Origin: VRUE01 sp036376775
Lineage (GTDB): Bacteria; Actinomycetota; Thermoleophilia; Solirubrobacterales; 70-9
Length of the DNA: 29,729 nt
Assembly (NCBI GenBank): GCA_036376775.1
Contig: DASUZP010000056.1
Location: forward strand, 1 to 29,729
Direction: 5' to 3'
The notes under the pieces were generated by a model. The model saw only the letters and a program-made list of their open reading frames with translations. It had not been told where the DNA came from and did not search any database. Shown here piece after piece: positions 14,726 to 22,834 of the stretch (the first letter of the stretch is position 1; every line of letters begins with the position of its first letter). The translations under genes were made by a program, and so were the position numbers.

Positions 14726-15883
14726 TTGTCCCTGGACCTCGACCTGGCTCGGGAGAGATTCGAGTCCTCGACCGACTTCACCATCGGCCTCGAGGAGGAG
14801 TTCGCGATCCTTGACCCGCTCACGCTGGAGCTGGAGCATCGCTTCGAGGATCTCTACGCAGCCTGTAAGAAGGACGGAGTGCTGGCCGGCTCGGCGGCGG
14901 GCGAGCTGATCGCTTCCGAGATCGAGATCCGCTCTGGACGCTCGACCGACTTCGCCGCGGCAATGGACGCCCAGGGCGAGGCACGCAGCCGCCTCTTCGA
15001 GCTGGCCGACGGGATGGGTTTGGCGCTGGCGGCGATGGGCACGCATCCCTGGGCCAACTACCTCGACCAGCGGATCATCGACACGCCCCACTACAACCGG
15101 CTTCGGCACGAACTGGGCTGGGTCGCACAGCGCAACAACACCTGGAGCCTGCACGTCCATATGGGGGTGCGCGGCGCCGACCGCGCGATAGCGGTGTGCG
15201 ACTGGATGCGCGAGCTGCTGCCGCTGCTGCTCGCGGTCTCGGCCAACTCGCCCTTCCTCGATCGGCGCGACAGCGGCCTGCACACCGTGCGCACCGAGAT
15301 CTTCACCCGCACCTTCCCACGCTGCGGCGTGCCCAGTCCGTTCGTCGACTGGAACAGCTACGCAGAGTTCGTCGGCATGCTGCAACGCACCGGCACCGTG
15401 GTCGAGTCCACCCAGCTCTGGTGGAGCGTCCGTCCCCACCATGAGTTCGGCACGGTCGAGGTGCGGATCTGCGACGCGCAGACGCGCGGCGAGGAGTCGT
15501 TTGGCGTGGCCGCGCTGATCGCCGCCTGCATCGCCCAGACGGCACTCGACTACGACGAGCGCGGCTACGAGGGCGCCGGCGCGCCGCTGCGCGACCGCGA
15601 GATCGAGGAGAACCTCTGGCGGGCGATCCGCCACGGGATGAGCGGCAAGCTGATCGATTTCCGCCGCGGCGAGGAGGTCGAGGCACGAGCGGTACTGGAG
15701 GGCCTGCTCGAGTGGACGGCGCCGGCTCGCACCGCGCTCGGCATCGATCCACAGTTGCCGGAGCACAACGGCGCCCAGCGGGCGCGCGAAGCCTTCGACG
15801 CCGGTGCCTCGATCGAGGACGTCTACCGCGACGCGGTGCACGAGACGCACCGCACCTACGCCCCCGCCAAGCAGGCAGCGTAG
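14726..15883 (+). CDS. Carboxylate-amine ligase, YbdK/glutamate-cysteine ligase 2 type
   Basis: This 385-residue ATP-dependent ligase belongs to the GCS2/YbdK family, which makes a peptide-like bond between a carboxylate and an amine, often gamma-glutamylcysteine. Typical blocks are TIGLEEEFAILDP, GELIASEIEIRSGRS, SLHVHMGVRGADRAIAVCDWMRELLPLLLAVSANSPF, and WWSVRPHHEFGTVEVRICDAQT. The start is TTG 14726, with GGAG nine bases before it. It follows rex by 16 bases, so it may be the last gene of the same transcript, which would couple thiol synthesis to the redox regulator. Some members have no proven substrate, so glutamate-cysteine ligase activity is likely but not certain. Confidence 0.92.
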   Translation: MSLDLDLARERFESSTDFTIGLEEEFAILDPLTLELEHRFEDLYAACKKDGVLAGSAAGELIASEIEIRSGRSTDFAAAMDAQGEARSRLFELADGMGLALAAMGTHPWANYLDQRIIDTPHYNRLRHELGWVAQRNNTWSLHVHMGVRGADRAIAVCDWMRELLPLLLAVSANSPFLDRRDSGLHTVRTEIFTRTFPRCGVPSPFVDWNSYAEFVGMLQRTGTVVESTQLWWSVRPHHEFGTVEVRICDAQTRGEESFGVAALIAACIAQTALDYDERGYEGAGAPLRDREIEENLWRAIRHGMSGKLIDFRRGEEVEARAVLEGLLEWTAPARTALGIDPQLPEHNGAQRAREAFDAGASIEDVYRDAVHETHRTYAPAKQAA

Positions 15884-15892
15884 GGCGGAAAA

Positions 15893-15905
15893 CGCGGTAT
15901 CCGCG
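15893..15905 (+). terminator. Weak hairpin after the ligase gene
   Basis: CGCGG, TAT, CCGCG forms a 5-base stem with a 3-base loop ten bases after the ligase stop. It has no U-tract and is short, so it may only be a chance palindrome. Confidence 0.25.
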
Positions 15906-15913
15906 GCCCCTTA

Positions 15914-15919
15914 TAGACT
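15914..15919 (+). promoter_or_regulatory. Possible -10 box for hppA
   Basis: TAGACT inside TTATAGACT fits TANNNT and would give a leader of about 29 bases with GGAGG at 15942-15946, eight bases ahead of the TTG start. No convincing -35 was found. Confidence 0.35.
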
Positions 15920-15954
15920 CCCGCGCCGCTTAAACCCAGCCGGAGGAACCGAAC

Positions 15955-18042
15955 TTGACCAGCTTCTTGACCGAATACGGAGTCGTCGTTGCGCTTGTCT
16001 GCGCAGGGGCGGCAGTGCTCTACGGATTGATCGTCACGCAACGCCTGCTGAAGAAATCACCGGGCAACGAGCGGATGCAGGAAATTTCGGGCGCGGTGCA
16101 GGAGGGGGCCAAGGCCTACCTCAACCGTCAGTACACGATCATCGCCGCCGTCGCGGTGCCGATCGCGATCGTGCTCTGGCTCCTGCAGGACTACAAGACC
16201 GCGATCGGCTTCGTGATCGGCGGCGTCCTCTCGGGTGCGACCGGCTTCATCGGGATGAACCTCTCGGTGCGCGCCAACTCGCGTGTCGCCGAGGCGGCCC
16301 GCGGCGGCGTTCCGCCGGCCCTCGACGTCGCCTTCAAAGGCGGCTCGGTCACCGGTCTGCTCGTCGTCGGCCTGGCCCTATTCGGTGTCGCCGGCTACTT
16401 CGGCCTGCTCGTTCTCACCGGCTCGAGCGACAAGGAGGCCGTCGACGCGCTTGTCGGCCTCGGCTTCGGCGGCTCGCTGATCTCCGTCTTCGCCCGGCTC
16501 GGCGGCGGCATCTTCACCAAGGCAGCCGACGTCGGCGCCGACCTGGTCGGCAAGGTCGAGGCGGGGATCCCCGAGGACGACCCGCGCAACCCGGCCGTGA
16601 TCGCCGACAACGTCGGCGATAACGTCGGCGACTGCGCCGGGATGGCTGCCGACTTGTTCGAGACCTACGCGGTCACCTCGGTCGCGGTGATGCTGCTCGG
16701 CGTCCTCACCTTCACCGGCTCGGGCGGCGACTTCGCCCGCGAGGTTGCGATCTTCCCGCTGGTCATCGGCGCCGTCGCGATCATCGCCTCGATCATCGGC
16801 GCGCTTTCGGTGCGGACCAAATCGGACCGGGTCGAGGGAGCCCTGTACCAGGGCCTGATCATCTCCGGGATCCTCTCGATCGCGGCCTTCTACCCGGTCA
16901 CCGACTGGCTGATGAGCGACCCGGTGCGGCTCGGCCTCAGCACCGCGGCGAAGTCGGTCACCGTCACCGACCTCTGGCTCTGCGCGGTGATCGGCGTTGC
17001 GGTCACGGCGCTACTTTTTGTCATCACCGAATTCTATACCTCGACCCGCTTCCGGCCGGTGAAGACGATCGCCAAGGCCTCCGAGACGGGGCACGCGACC
17101 AACATCATTCAGGGGCTGGCTCAGGGCTTCCAATCGACCGCGGCTCCGGCGCTGGTTCTGGCGCTGGCGATCCTCGCCGCCAACGAGCTCGCCGGCATCT
17201 ACGGCATCGGCATCGCCGTGATGGCGCAGCTCTCGCTCTGCGGTCTGATCGTCGCGCTTGACGCTTTCGGGCCGATCACCGACAACGCCGGCGGGATTGC
17301 CGAGATGGCCGATCTGCCGGAGGACGTCCGCAATGTCACCGACCCGCTCGATGCGGTCGGCAACACGACCAAGGCAGTCACCAAGGGTTACGCGATCGGC
17401 TCGGCCGCCCTTGCCGCCCTGGTCCTCTTTGCGGCCTTCAAGAGCGAACTCGCCGAGGAAGCGCCGGCCGGATTCGATCTCAACGGCCTCTTCAACCTGA
17501 GCAGCCCCGACGTCCTGATCGGGCTGATCGTCGGCGGCATGATGGTCTACCTGTTCGCGGCGTTCGCGATCGAGGCCGTCGGCCGCGCCGGCGGTCAGGT
17601 GGTCGAACAGGTCCGCGAGCAGTTCCGCGAACACCCGGGCATCATGGAGGGCACCGAAAAACCCGACTACGGGAAAACGGTCAGCATCGTCACCCTGGCG
17701 GCGCAGAAGGAGATGATCCTGCCCGCGTTGATCCCGATTGCCGTTCCTGTCATCGTCGGCATACTCAGCGTCGACGCCCTCGGTGGCCTGCTGATCGGCG
17801 TCATCGTCGTCGGCCTCTTCGCGGCGATCTCGATGACCGCCGGCGGCGGCGCCTGGGACAACGCCAAGAAGCTGATCGAGGACGGCGCCCACGGCGGCAA
17901 AGGCTCTCCGGCCCATGAAGCGTCGGTGACCGGCGACACGGTCGGCGATCCCTACAAGGACACGGCCGGCCCGGCGATCAACCCGATGATCAAGGTGGCG
18001 AACATCGTCGCCATCCTGATTATCCCGATTGTCCATTTCTAG
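15955..18042 (+). CDS. hppA: K+-independent H+-translocating pyrophosphatase
   Basis: This 695-residue membrane enzyme hydrolyses pyrophosphate and pumps protons outward, recovering energy from biosynthesis. There are about 16 hydrophobic segments. The pyrophosphate-binding DVGADLVGKVE starts at Asp192, followed by DNVGDNVGDCAGMAADLFE, and a matching acidic block near the end (GDTVGDPYKDTAGPAIN). The subtype is decided by GNTTKA: Lys473 marks the K+-independent group, which pumps H+ and not Na+; K+-dependent enzymes have Ala there. The start is TTG 15955, supported by GGAGG eight bases upstream. It ends 13 bases before the nested inverted repeat at 18056. Confidence 0.97.
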   Translation: MTSFLTEYGVVVALVCAGAAVLYGLIVTQRLLKKSPGNERMQEISGAVQEGAKAYLNRQYTIIAAVAVPIAIVLWLLQDYKTAIGFVIGGVLSGATGFIGMNLSVRANSRVAEAARGGVPPALDVAFKGGSVTGLLVVGLALFGVAGYFGLLVLTGSSDKEAVDALVGLGFGGSLISVFARLGGGIFTKAADVGADLVGKVEAGIPEDDPRNPAVIADNVGDNVGDCAGMAADLFETYAVTSVAVMLLGVLTFTGSGGDFAREVAIFPLVIGAVAIIASIIGALSVRTKSDRVEGALYQGLIISGILSIAAFYPVTDWLMSDPVRLGLSTAAKSVTVTDLWLCAVIGVAVTALLFVITEFYTSTRFRPVKTIAKASETGHATNIIQGLAQGFQSTAAPALVLALAILAANELAGIYGIGIAVMAQLSLCGLIVALDAFGPITDNAGGIAEMADLPEDVRNVTDPLDAVGNTTKAVTKGYAIGSAALAALVLFAAFKSELAEEAPAGFDLNGLFNLSSPDVLIGLIVGGMMVYLFAAFAIEAVGRAGGQVVEQVREQFREHPGIMEGTEKPDYGKTVSIVTLAAQKEMILPALIPIAVPVIVGILSVDALGGLLIGVIVVGLFAAISMTAGGGAWDNAKKLIEDGAHGGKGSPAHEASVTGDTVGDPYKDTAGPAINPMIKVANIVAILIIPIVHF

Positions 18043-19455
18043 GTGTTGGCGAGCGGGAGGGGCGGGGTGCCCCTCCCGCTTGCTGGGTTTTCGCCCGCCG
18101 GCGCCCGCGGCTGCCCGCCATCGCGGTGGGGGCGAAAACAGGACGCCGCTGCGCGAGAGGGGCACCCCGCCCCTCCTTCACGAGCGCCGCGGAATGGTCG
18201 CGCGTTCTTCGGAGGCGCGCTCAGTGTCGCTGTAGCTGGGCTGTTGCTTTTGGCGCCAGTGGCGCTTGCGGCGCCGGCCAATGACGAATTCGCGAACCGG
18301 ATCGACTTGAGTGGGCCGTTGCCGGTCGAGGAGACCGGGACGAACGTCGCCGCGACCCAACAGGTAGGCGAGCAGCCGCACGAGTTTCTTTACGAACCCG
18401 CCGAACATTCCGTCTGGTTCAGCTGGGAGGCGGAGGACACCGAATGGGTGACGGTTTCGACCTGTGGGAGCGACTTCGACACTCTGCTGGGCGTCTACAG
18501 CGGTAGCTCGTTGTCCCTTCTCGAGAAGGTGGTACCCGGCAAGGAAGGAACTCGGTTCGACTGCGGTCCCGGCGGTCAGCAGGTCACTTTCCGAGCGCTC
18601 GCTGGCACGAGCTACGAGATCAGGGTGGACGGGGACCTCTCCCCCCAGCCTCCGGCTGCCACCGAAGGCTCGATCGCGCTCGAAATAGCCTCGACCCCGG
18701 CGCCGGCCAACGACGACTTCGCGGACGCGCAGACGGTGACGGCCGAATCGCTCGAAGGTGGGACCTTTCATCGCGTCGACGTTCCCGGCTTCAACTGGAA
18801 CGCCACCAAGGAGCTCGGCGAGCCGGCGCACGCCGATGACCAGGGGGGAGCCTCGATTTGGTATTCCTGGACCGCCCCGGCGAGTGGCGAGGCATCGGTG
18901 GTCGTCTCCGGCGCACTCGAAGCCGTGCTTGGTGTCTACACCGGTACCTCGCTGAGTGAGCTGACTCCCGTTGCGACGCCGACATCCTTTTCAGGAGAAG
19001 TCAACGTGCATGTCACCGCCGGCACCGCCTATCGGATCGCCGTCGACGGAATGTTCGACGGCGGGGCCGGGATGGCTTCGATGGGTCGGATCACCTTCCT
19101 GATCTATCTGACCGTCCCTCAGCCTTACCTTCAGACGAGCATCCCCTTTGCATCGGCGCCCTCCGTGGCTGACCAGGCGGCACCGGAGACGATGATCGTC
19201 AGGCGCGACGTCAGGCCGGGTAGACGCAGGGCAACCTTCGCATTCCGCTCCAGCGAGACGGCCGGGACGTTCCTCTGCAAGCTCGACGCGCGCAAGCTCT
19301 CCAGCTGTGCCCCACCAAAGGCTTATTTCGGCCTTGCCTCGGGCTCACACGTCTTCAAGGTCAGGGCCGTCGATGCCGCCGGTAACGCCGACCCGACGCC
19401 AGCGGCAGCTCGATTTACCTTTCCGGCAGCGCCGAAACCACGTTCTCGTCACTGA
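18043..19455 (+). CDS. Secreted protein with two PPC-like domains and an Ig-like C-terminal domain (start unresolved)
   Basis: The mature part is secure: a hydrophobic signal stretch (AFFGGALSVAVAGLLLLAPV) cleaved near ALA, then two tandem beta-sandwich units each opening with PAND(E/D)FA and carrying WFSWEA/WYSWTA, LGVYSGSSL/LGVYTGTSL and (S/A)YEIRVDGD/YRIAVDGM, as in bacterial PPC domains. A third unit has the Cys pair and the GSHVFKVRAVDAAGNADPTP ending common in actinobacterial surface proteins. No start codon lies just before the signal peptide. The in-frame candidates are GTG 18043, TTG 18046 and GTG 18067, all in or beside the inverted-repeat element, and all would give an n-region of about 50 residues. 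An out-of-frame ATG at 18194 would fit after a one-base indel. Likely a surface or secreted adhesion/enzyme-accessory protein. Confidence 0.75.
   Translation: MLASGRGGVPLPLAGFSPAGARGCPPSRWGRKQDAAAREGHPAPPSRAPRNGRAFFGGALSVAVAGLLLLAPVALAAPANDEFANRIDLSGPLPVEETGTNVAATQQVGEQPHEFLYEPAEHSVWFSWEAEDTEWVTVSTCGSDFDTLLGVYSGSSLSLLEKVVPGKEGTRFDCGPGGQQVTFRALAGTSYEIRVDGDLSPQPPAATEGSIALEIASTPAPANDDFADAQTVTAESLEGGTFHRVDVPGFNWNATKELGEPAHADDQGGASIWYSWTAPASGEASVVVSGALEAVLGVYTGTSLSELTPVATPTSFSGEVNVHVTAGTAYRIAVDGMFDGGAGMASMGRITFLIYLTVPQPYLQTSIPFASAPSVADQAAPETMIVRRDVRPGRRRATFAFRSSETAGTFLCKLDARKLSSCAPPKAYFGLASGSHVFKVRAVDAAGNADPTPAAARFTFPAAPKPRSRH
18056..18176. repeat. Nested inverted-repeat element, copy 1 (121 bp)
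   Basis: A perfect 20-base outer inverted repeat (GGAGGGGCGGGGTGCCCCTC at 18056-18075 and 18157-18176) encloses a perfect 10-base inner one (GTTTTCGCCC at 18087-18096 and 18130-18139) around a 33-base centre. The spacers between the arms are nearly identical to those of the element at 19467-19589 read on the other strand. Between the two copies the outer arms differ at matched positions that keep the pairing. It begins 13 bases after the hppA stop and runs into the 5' end of the next gene. A REP/MITE-like element or structured RNA is likely; no transposase is nearby. Confidence 0.85.
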
Positions 19456-19466
19456 GGCGTTCTTGG

Positions 19467-19589
19467 GGTGGCGACGGGGTGTCCCTCTCGCGCAGCGGCG
19501 TCCTTGTTTTTCGCCCTGACGGGACCTCGGATGGGCGGCGGCTCGACTGCGAAAAACCCAGCAAGCGGGAGGGACACCCCGTCGCCACC
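19467..19589. repeat. Nested inverted-repeat element, copy 2 (123 bp), inverted relative to copy 1
   Basis: Perfect 21-base outer arms (19467-19487 and 19569-19589, core GGGGTGTCCCTC) enclose perfect 9-base inner arms (GTTTTTCGC at 19506-19514 and 19549-19557). It begins 11 bases after the stop of the PPC-like protein gene. Read on the minus strand, its spacers (CCGCTTGCTGG before the T-tract; CAAGGACGCCGCTGCGCGA after the A-tract) match the element at 18056 almost base for base, while the central loop is unrelated. Copies 1 and 2 therefore flank the PPC-like gene in opposite orientation. Confidence 0.85.
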
Positions 19590-19594
19590 TCGAC

Positions 19595-19600
19595 TAGGGT
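19595..19600 (+). promoter_or_regulatory. -10 box for a probably leaderless oxidase transcript
   Basis: TAGGGT fits TANNNT and ends 9 bases before the ATG at 19610, immediately after the inverted-repeat element. No well-placed ribosome site is seen, so a leaderless or near-leaderless mRNA is likely. Confidence 0.35.
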
Positions 19601-19609
19601 CGGCGTCGA

Positions 19610-20698
19610 ATGGAGGATTTCGTCAACGTCGCCGATTTCGAGCGGGCCGCTGCCGAGAAGCTGGATGCCGGGGTCGCCGGGTACTTCTTCGGCGGGGCCG
19701 GGGATGAGCTGACGCTGCGGGAGAACGTCGCTGCCTGGCGGCATTGGCGGCTGCGGCCGCGGGCGCTGGCCGGGCTGAGCAAGTGGCGGACCGGGGTGGA
19801 GGTCTTGGGCAGCGAGGTCTCGATGCCGGTGCTGGTTGCGCCGGTTGCCTACCAGGGCCTGGTCGACGCCGGTGGGGAGGGGGCGATGGCGCGGGCTGCT
19901 GCGGCGGCGGGGACCGTGATGTGCCTCTCGACGCTGGCGACGATGCGGCCACGGCCGGTGGCCGAAGCGGCGCCAGGGGGGCGGCGCTGGTTTCAGCTCT
20001 ACTGCTTTCGGGACGAGGGCGTCACGCGAGCGCTGATCGAGGAGGCGGTCGAGTGCGGGTACGAGGCGATCATCGTAACCGTCGACGCACCCCGTGGCGG
20101 CAACCGCGAGCGCGACCGGCGGACCGGCTTTCAGATTCCGGCGGAGCTCGGCGTGCCGAACGTCGAAGCGGCGCTCGGTTCCGACCGGGCCATAACGATC
20201 GAGGAAACCTTCGAACTGATGGAACCGGCGCTGACCTGGCCCGACCTCGAGGACCTGGCATCCGACTGCAGCGTGCCGGTGCTGGTCAAGGGCGTGCTGA
20301 CCGCGGAGGACGCCGCTCTGGCGATCGATCACGGCGCCGCCGGGGTCGTCGTCTCCAATCACGGCGGACGCCAGCTCGACCGCTGCCTGGCCGGCGCCGA
20401 GGCCCTGCCCGAGGCGGTCGATGCAGTCGAAGGGCGCGGCACGGTGCTGGTCGATGGCGGCATCCGCCGTGGCGTCGACATCGCGATCGCCCTGGCGCTC
20501 GGTGCCGACGCCGTGCTGGTCGGGCGGCCCGCGCTGTGGGGGCTCGCGGTGGGCGGCGAGGCCGGCGCCCGCCGCGTGCTCGAGCTGCTTCGTGAGGAGT
20601 TCGAGCTGACGCTTGCCCTCTGCGGCTGCGCCTCGCCCGCCGAGCTGACCCGTGCCCTGGTGCAGAGGGCACCGGCCGCCTCCGTATATTCGGGCTGA
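19610..20698 (+). CDS. FMN-dependent alpha-hydroxy-acid oxidase
   Basis: This 362-residue TIM-barrel flavoenzyme belongs to the glycolate oxidase/lactate oxidase/lactate dehydrogenase family and oxidises a 2-hydroxy acid, passing electrons to oxygen or another acceptor. Recognised parts are the N-terminal GVAGYFFGGAGDELTLREN, the FMN-binding PVLVAPVAYQGL, WFQLYCFRDEGVTRALIEEA and IVTVDAPR, and the active site VLVKGVL (Lys227) with SNHGGRQLD (catalytic His251, Arg254). It closes with VLVDGGIRRGVD and ADAVLVGRPALWGL. Which acid it uses cannot be told. The ATG starts 20 bases after the inverted-repeat element. A transporter gene follows by 24 bases. Confidence 0.95.
   Translation: MEDFVNVADFERAAAEKLDAGVAGYFFGGAGDELTLRENVAAWRHWRLRPRALAGLSKWRTGVEVLGSEVSMPVLVAPVAYQGLVDAGGEGAMARAAAAAGTVMCLSTLATMRPRPVAEAAPGGRRWFQLYCFRDEGVTRALIEEAVECGYEAIIVTVDAPRGGNRERDRRTGFQIPAELGVPNVEAALGSDRAITIEETFELMEPALTWPDLEDLASDCSVPVLVKGVLTAEDAALAIDHGAAGVVVSNHGGRQLDRCLAGAEALPEAVDAVEGRGTVLVDGGIRRGVDIAIALALGADAVLVGRPALWGLAVGGEAGARRVLELLREEFELTLALCGCASPAELTRALVQRAPAASVYSG
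20685..20690 (+). promoter_or_regulatory. Possible -10 box for the first permease gene
   Basis: TATATT lies inside the last codons of the oxidase gene, 33 bases before the permease ATG, and stands out against the GC-rich surroundings. The start at 20723 has no clear ribosome site. The call rests on the hexamer only. Confidence 0.3.
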
Positions 20699-20722
20699 GT
20701 GACCCGTCCCTTCAACTGATCG

Positions 20723-22615
20723 ATGGCGCAGCGAATCCCCAGAGACGAATCGCTGAGCCGCGTCCACGGCGTCGGCGCCCTGTTCTCGGCCGCCTACGGC
20801 AACGTCGGCTCCTCGATCTACTACGCGCTCGGCGTCACCGCAGCTTTCGCCCTCGGCCTCACCCCGATCGCCTTTGTGATCTCCGGCCTGATCTTTGCCG
20901 CGACCGCGGCGACCTACGCCGAGGCGACTGTGATGTACCCGGAGGCGGGTGGCTCCTCCAGCTTCGCCCGCCACGCCTTCAACGAGCTGGTCAGCTTCGT
21001 CGCCGCCTGGGGGCAGATGCTCAACTACACGATCACGGTCGCGATCTCGGCCTACTTCGTGCCCCACTATCTGGCGGTCTTCTGGGAGCCCCTCGGTCAC
21101 GCTCCCGGGGACATCATCGGAGGCGCTGTCCTGATCGGGGCTCTGGCGCTGCTCAACATCCGCGGCTCGCAGGAGTCGGCGAAACTCAACCTGGTCCTCG
21201 CCGTCGCCGATCTGGCCACCCAGGTCGTGCTGGTCGGGATCGGCGTCGTGCTGGTGCTCAGTCCCCAGGTGCTGGTCGACAACATCCACCTCGGCGTCGC
21301 CCCGACCTGGAGCGACTTCGCGCTCGGGATCGCGGTCGCGATGATCGCCTACACCGGGATCGAGACGATCTCCAACATGGCCGAGGAGGCCAAGGACGCG
21401 GCGCGGACTATCCCCCGCAGCGTCGGCCTCACCGTCGCCGCCGTGCTCGGCCTCTACCTGCTGATCCCGATCGTGGCGCTCTCCGCCATGCCGGTCGTCC
21501 AGGATGCCGCCGGCCACTACACGACCGCGCTCGGTTCCGAGTTCGCCAACGACCCGATCCTCGGCATCGTCGAGAACCTCGGCCTCGGTGGCGGCTTGAC
21601 CGAAGCGCTGCGCTTCTACGTCGGCATCCTCGCCGCAGTGATCCTGCTGATCGCGACCAACGCGGGCCTGATCGGCGTTTCCCGCCTCACCTACTCGATG
21701 GGCCAGCACCGTCAGCTGCCCGAGGGGTTGCGCCAGGTTCACCCCCGCTACCGCACCCCCTACATCGCGATCCTCGTCTTCGCCGGCCTGGCGATGATCA
21801 CCCTGATCCCCGGTCAGGCCGAATTCCTGGCCACCCTGTACTCGTTCGGCGCGATGCTCTCCTTCACGATCGCGCACGTCTCGGTGATCCAGCTGCGGCG
21901 GCGGAAATCGGCGGACGAGCGGCCATGGAAGCCCCCGCTCAACTTTCACGCCTTCGGCTTCGAGGTGCCGCTGACCGCGGTGCTCGGCGGCCTCGGCACC
22001 TTCGCCGCCTGGATCGTGGTGATGGCGCTCAACCCACGCACGCTCGCGGTCGGGGCCGGCTGGATGGTCTTCGGCATCGCCGTCTACGTCCTCTACCGCC
22101 GCAACCAGAAGCTGCCGCTGACCGAGACCGTCAAAGTCATCACGCCGGAGCCGCTCGGGGTGGAGGAGATCGAGTACCGCAGCATCCTGGTCGCCTTCGA
22201 GGACGGTGAGCCCTTCTCCGAGGAGATGGTCGCCACCGCGATCAAGCTTGCCTCCAAGCGTCGCCGAGGCGTTCACATCCACTCGATGCTGACCGTGCCG
22301 ACCAACCTTCCGCTCGACGCCGAGTTGCGGGAGCGGGAGGCCGAAGCGCAGAGCAAGGTCGAGCAGGCGAAGCTGATCGGCGGACAGCGGGTGACCGGTC
22401 ACGTCGAGCGGGTGCGGCCCGCGCAGGCGGGCTACTCGATCTCAGACGAGGCGAATCTGATCAGCGCCGCCGCGGTCGTCGTCGGCCTGCGCTACCGCAA
22501 CGGCGCGCCGCTCTACGACAAGACCCTGCAGACCGTCCTCAGCGAGCGCCCCTGCCGAGTCATCGTCGTCTCCGACCGCAGCGAGCAGCCGGCGCCCGTC
22601 CCCGTTCCGGCTTGA
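20723..22615 (+). CDS. APC-superfamily permease with C-terminal USP-like domain (first copy)
   Basis: This 630-residue transporter has about 12 membrane segments (residues 10-470) and a soluble domain from about 481 (EEIEYRSILVAFEDGEPFSEEMVATAIKLASKR to VLSERPCRVIVVS) with a universal-stress-protein-like pattern. The first helix holds YGNVGSSIYYALG, and the family features ATYAEATVMYPEAGGSSSFARHAF, YTGIETISNMAEEAKDAARTIPR and ALGS are conserved in the next paralogue. It could be an amino-acid permease, but the SS(I/V)YYALG-type first helix plus downstream TrkA proteins raise the option of K+ uptake, as for KimA/KUP-type proteins of the same fold. The fold is secure; the substrate is inference. 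Confidence 0.9.
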   Translation: MAQRIPRDESLSRVHGVGALFSAAYGNVGSSIYYALGVTAAFALGLTPIAFVISGLIFAATAATYAEATVMYPEAGGSSSFARHAFNELVSFVAAWGQMLNYTITVAISAYFVPHYLAVFWEPLGHAPGDIIGGAVLIGALALLNIRGSQESAKLNLVLAVADLATQVVLVGIGVVLVLSPQVLVDNIHLGVAPTWSDFALGIAVAMIAYTGIETISNMAEEAKDAARTIPRSVGLTVAAVLGLYLLIPIVALSAMPVVQDAAGHYTTALGSEFANDPILGIVENLGLGGGLTEALRFYVGILAAVILLIATNAGLIGVSRLTYSMGQHRQLPEGLRQVHPRYRTPYIAILVFAGLAMITLIPGQAEFLATLYSFGAMLSFTIAHVSVIQLRRRKSADERPWKPPLNFHAFGFEVPLTAVLGGLGTFAAWIVVMALNPRTLAVGAGWMVFGIAVYVLYRRNQKLPLTETVKVITPEPLGVEEIEYRSILVAFEDGEPFSEEMVATAIKLASKRRRGVHIHSMLTVPTNLPLDAELREREAEAQSKVEQAKLIGGQRVTGHVERVRPAQAGYSISDEANLISAAAVVVGLRYRNGAPLYDKTLQTVLSERPCRVIVVSDRSEQPAPVPVPA

Positions 22616-22627
22616 GAGAATCGCCCG

Positions 22628-22834
22628 GTGTACGCCCGCTCGGTCCAGCTCCTATCCCTAGCCTTCCTGGCCCTGGGCCTATTGATCCTTGTAAGCACTT
22701 TCACCCACGGCGGCGGCCCGCTTTCACTAGGGGTCCTTCTCGGCCTGGCATTCCTGGCCGTTGGCATAGCGCGCCTCTGGCTGAGTGGTTCCTTCCGCGG
22801 GTGGCGCGGGGGGAGGGGGGATTCGGACGGGTGA
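22628..22834 (+). CDS. Small two-helix membrane protein, 68 aa
   Basis: A GTG-started frame begins 12 bases after the permease stop. It encodes two hydrophobic helices (LLSLAFLALGLLILVSTF and LGVLLGLAFLAVGIARLWL) separated by a short Gly-rich loop and ending in a basic, Gly/Arg-rich tail. The stop TGA lies in the apical loop of the 22795-22873 palindrome, so the last 13 or so codons are part of that element. No known family was recognised. Position and membrane pattern support a real gene, perhaps an accessory peptide of the neighbouring permeases. Confidence 0.6.
   Translation: MYARSVQLLSLAFLALGLLILVSTFTHGGGPLSLGVLLGLAFLAVGIARLWLSGSFRGWRGGRGDSDG

Noticed and set aside
19415..22402. Very long minus-strand open frame (about 995 codons) opposite the oxidase and first permease
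   Set aside because: It is the shadow of the GC-rich plus-strand genes. Its translation is dominated by Arg, Asp, Gly and His with no domain pattern, while the plus-strand genes have clear family motifs.
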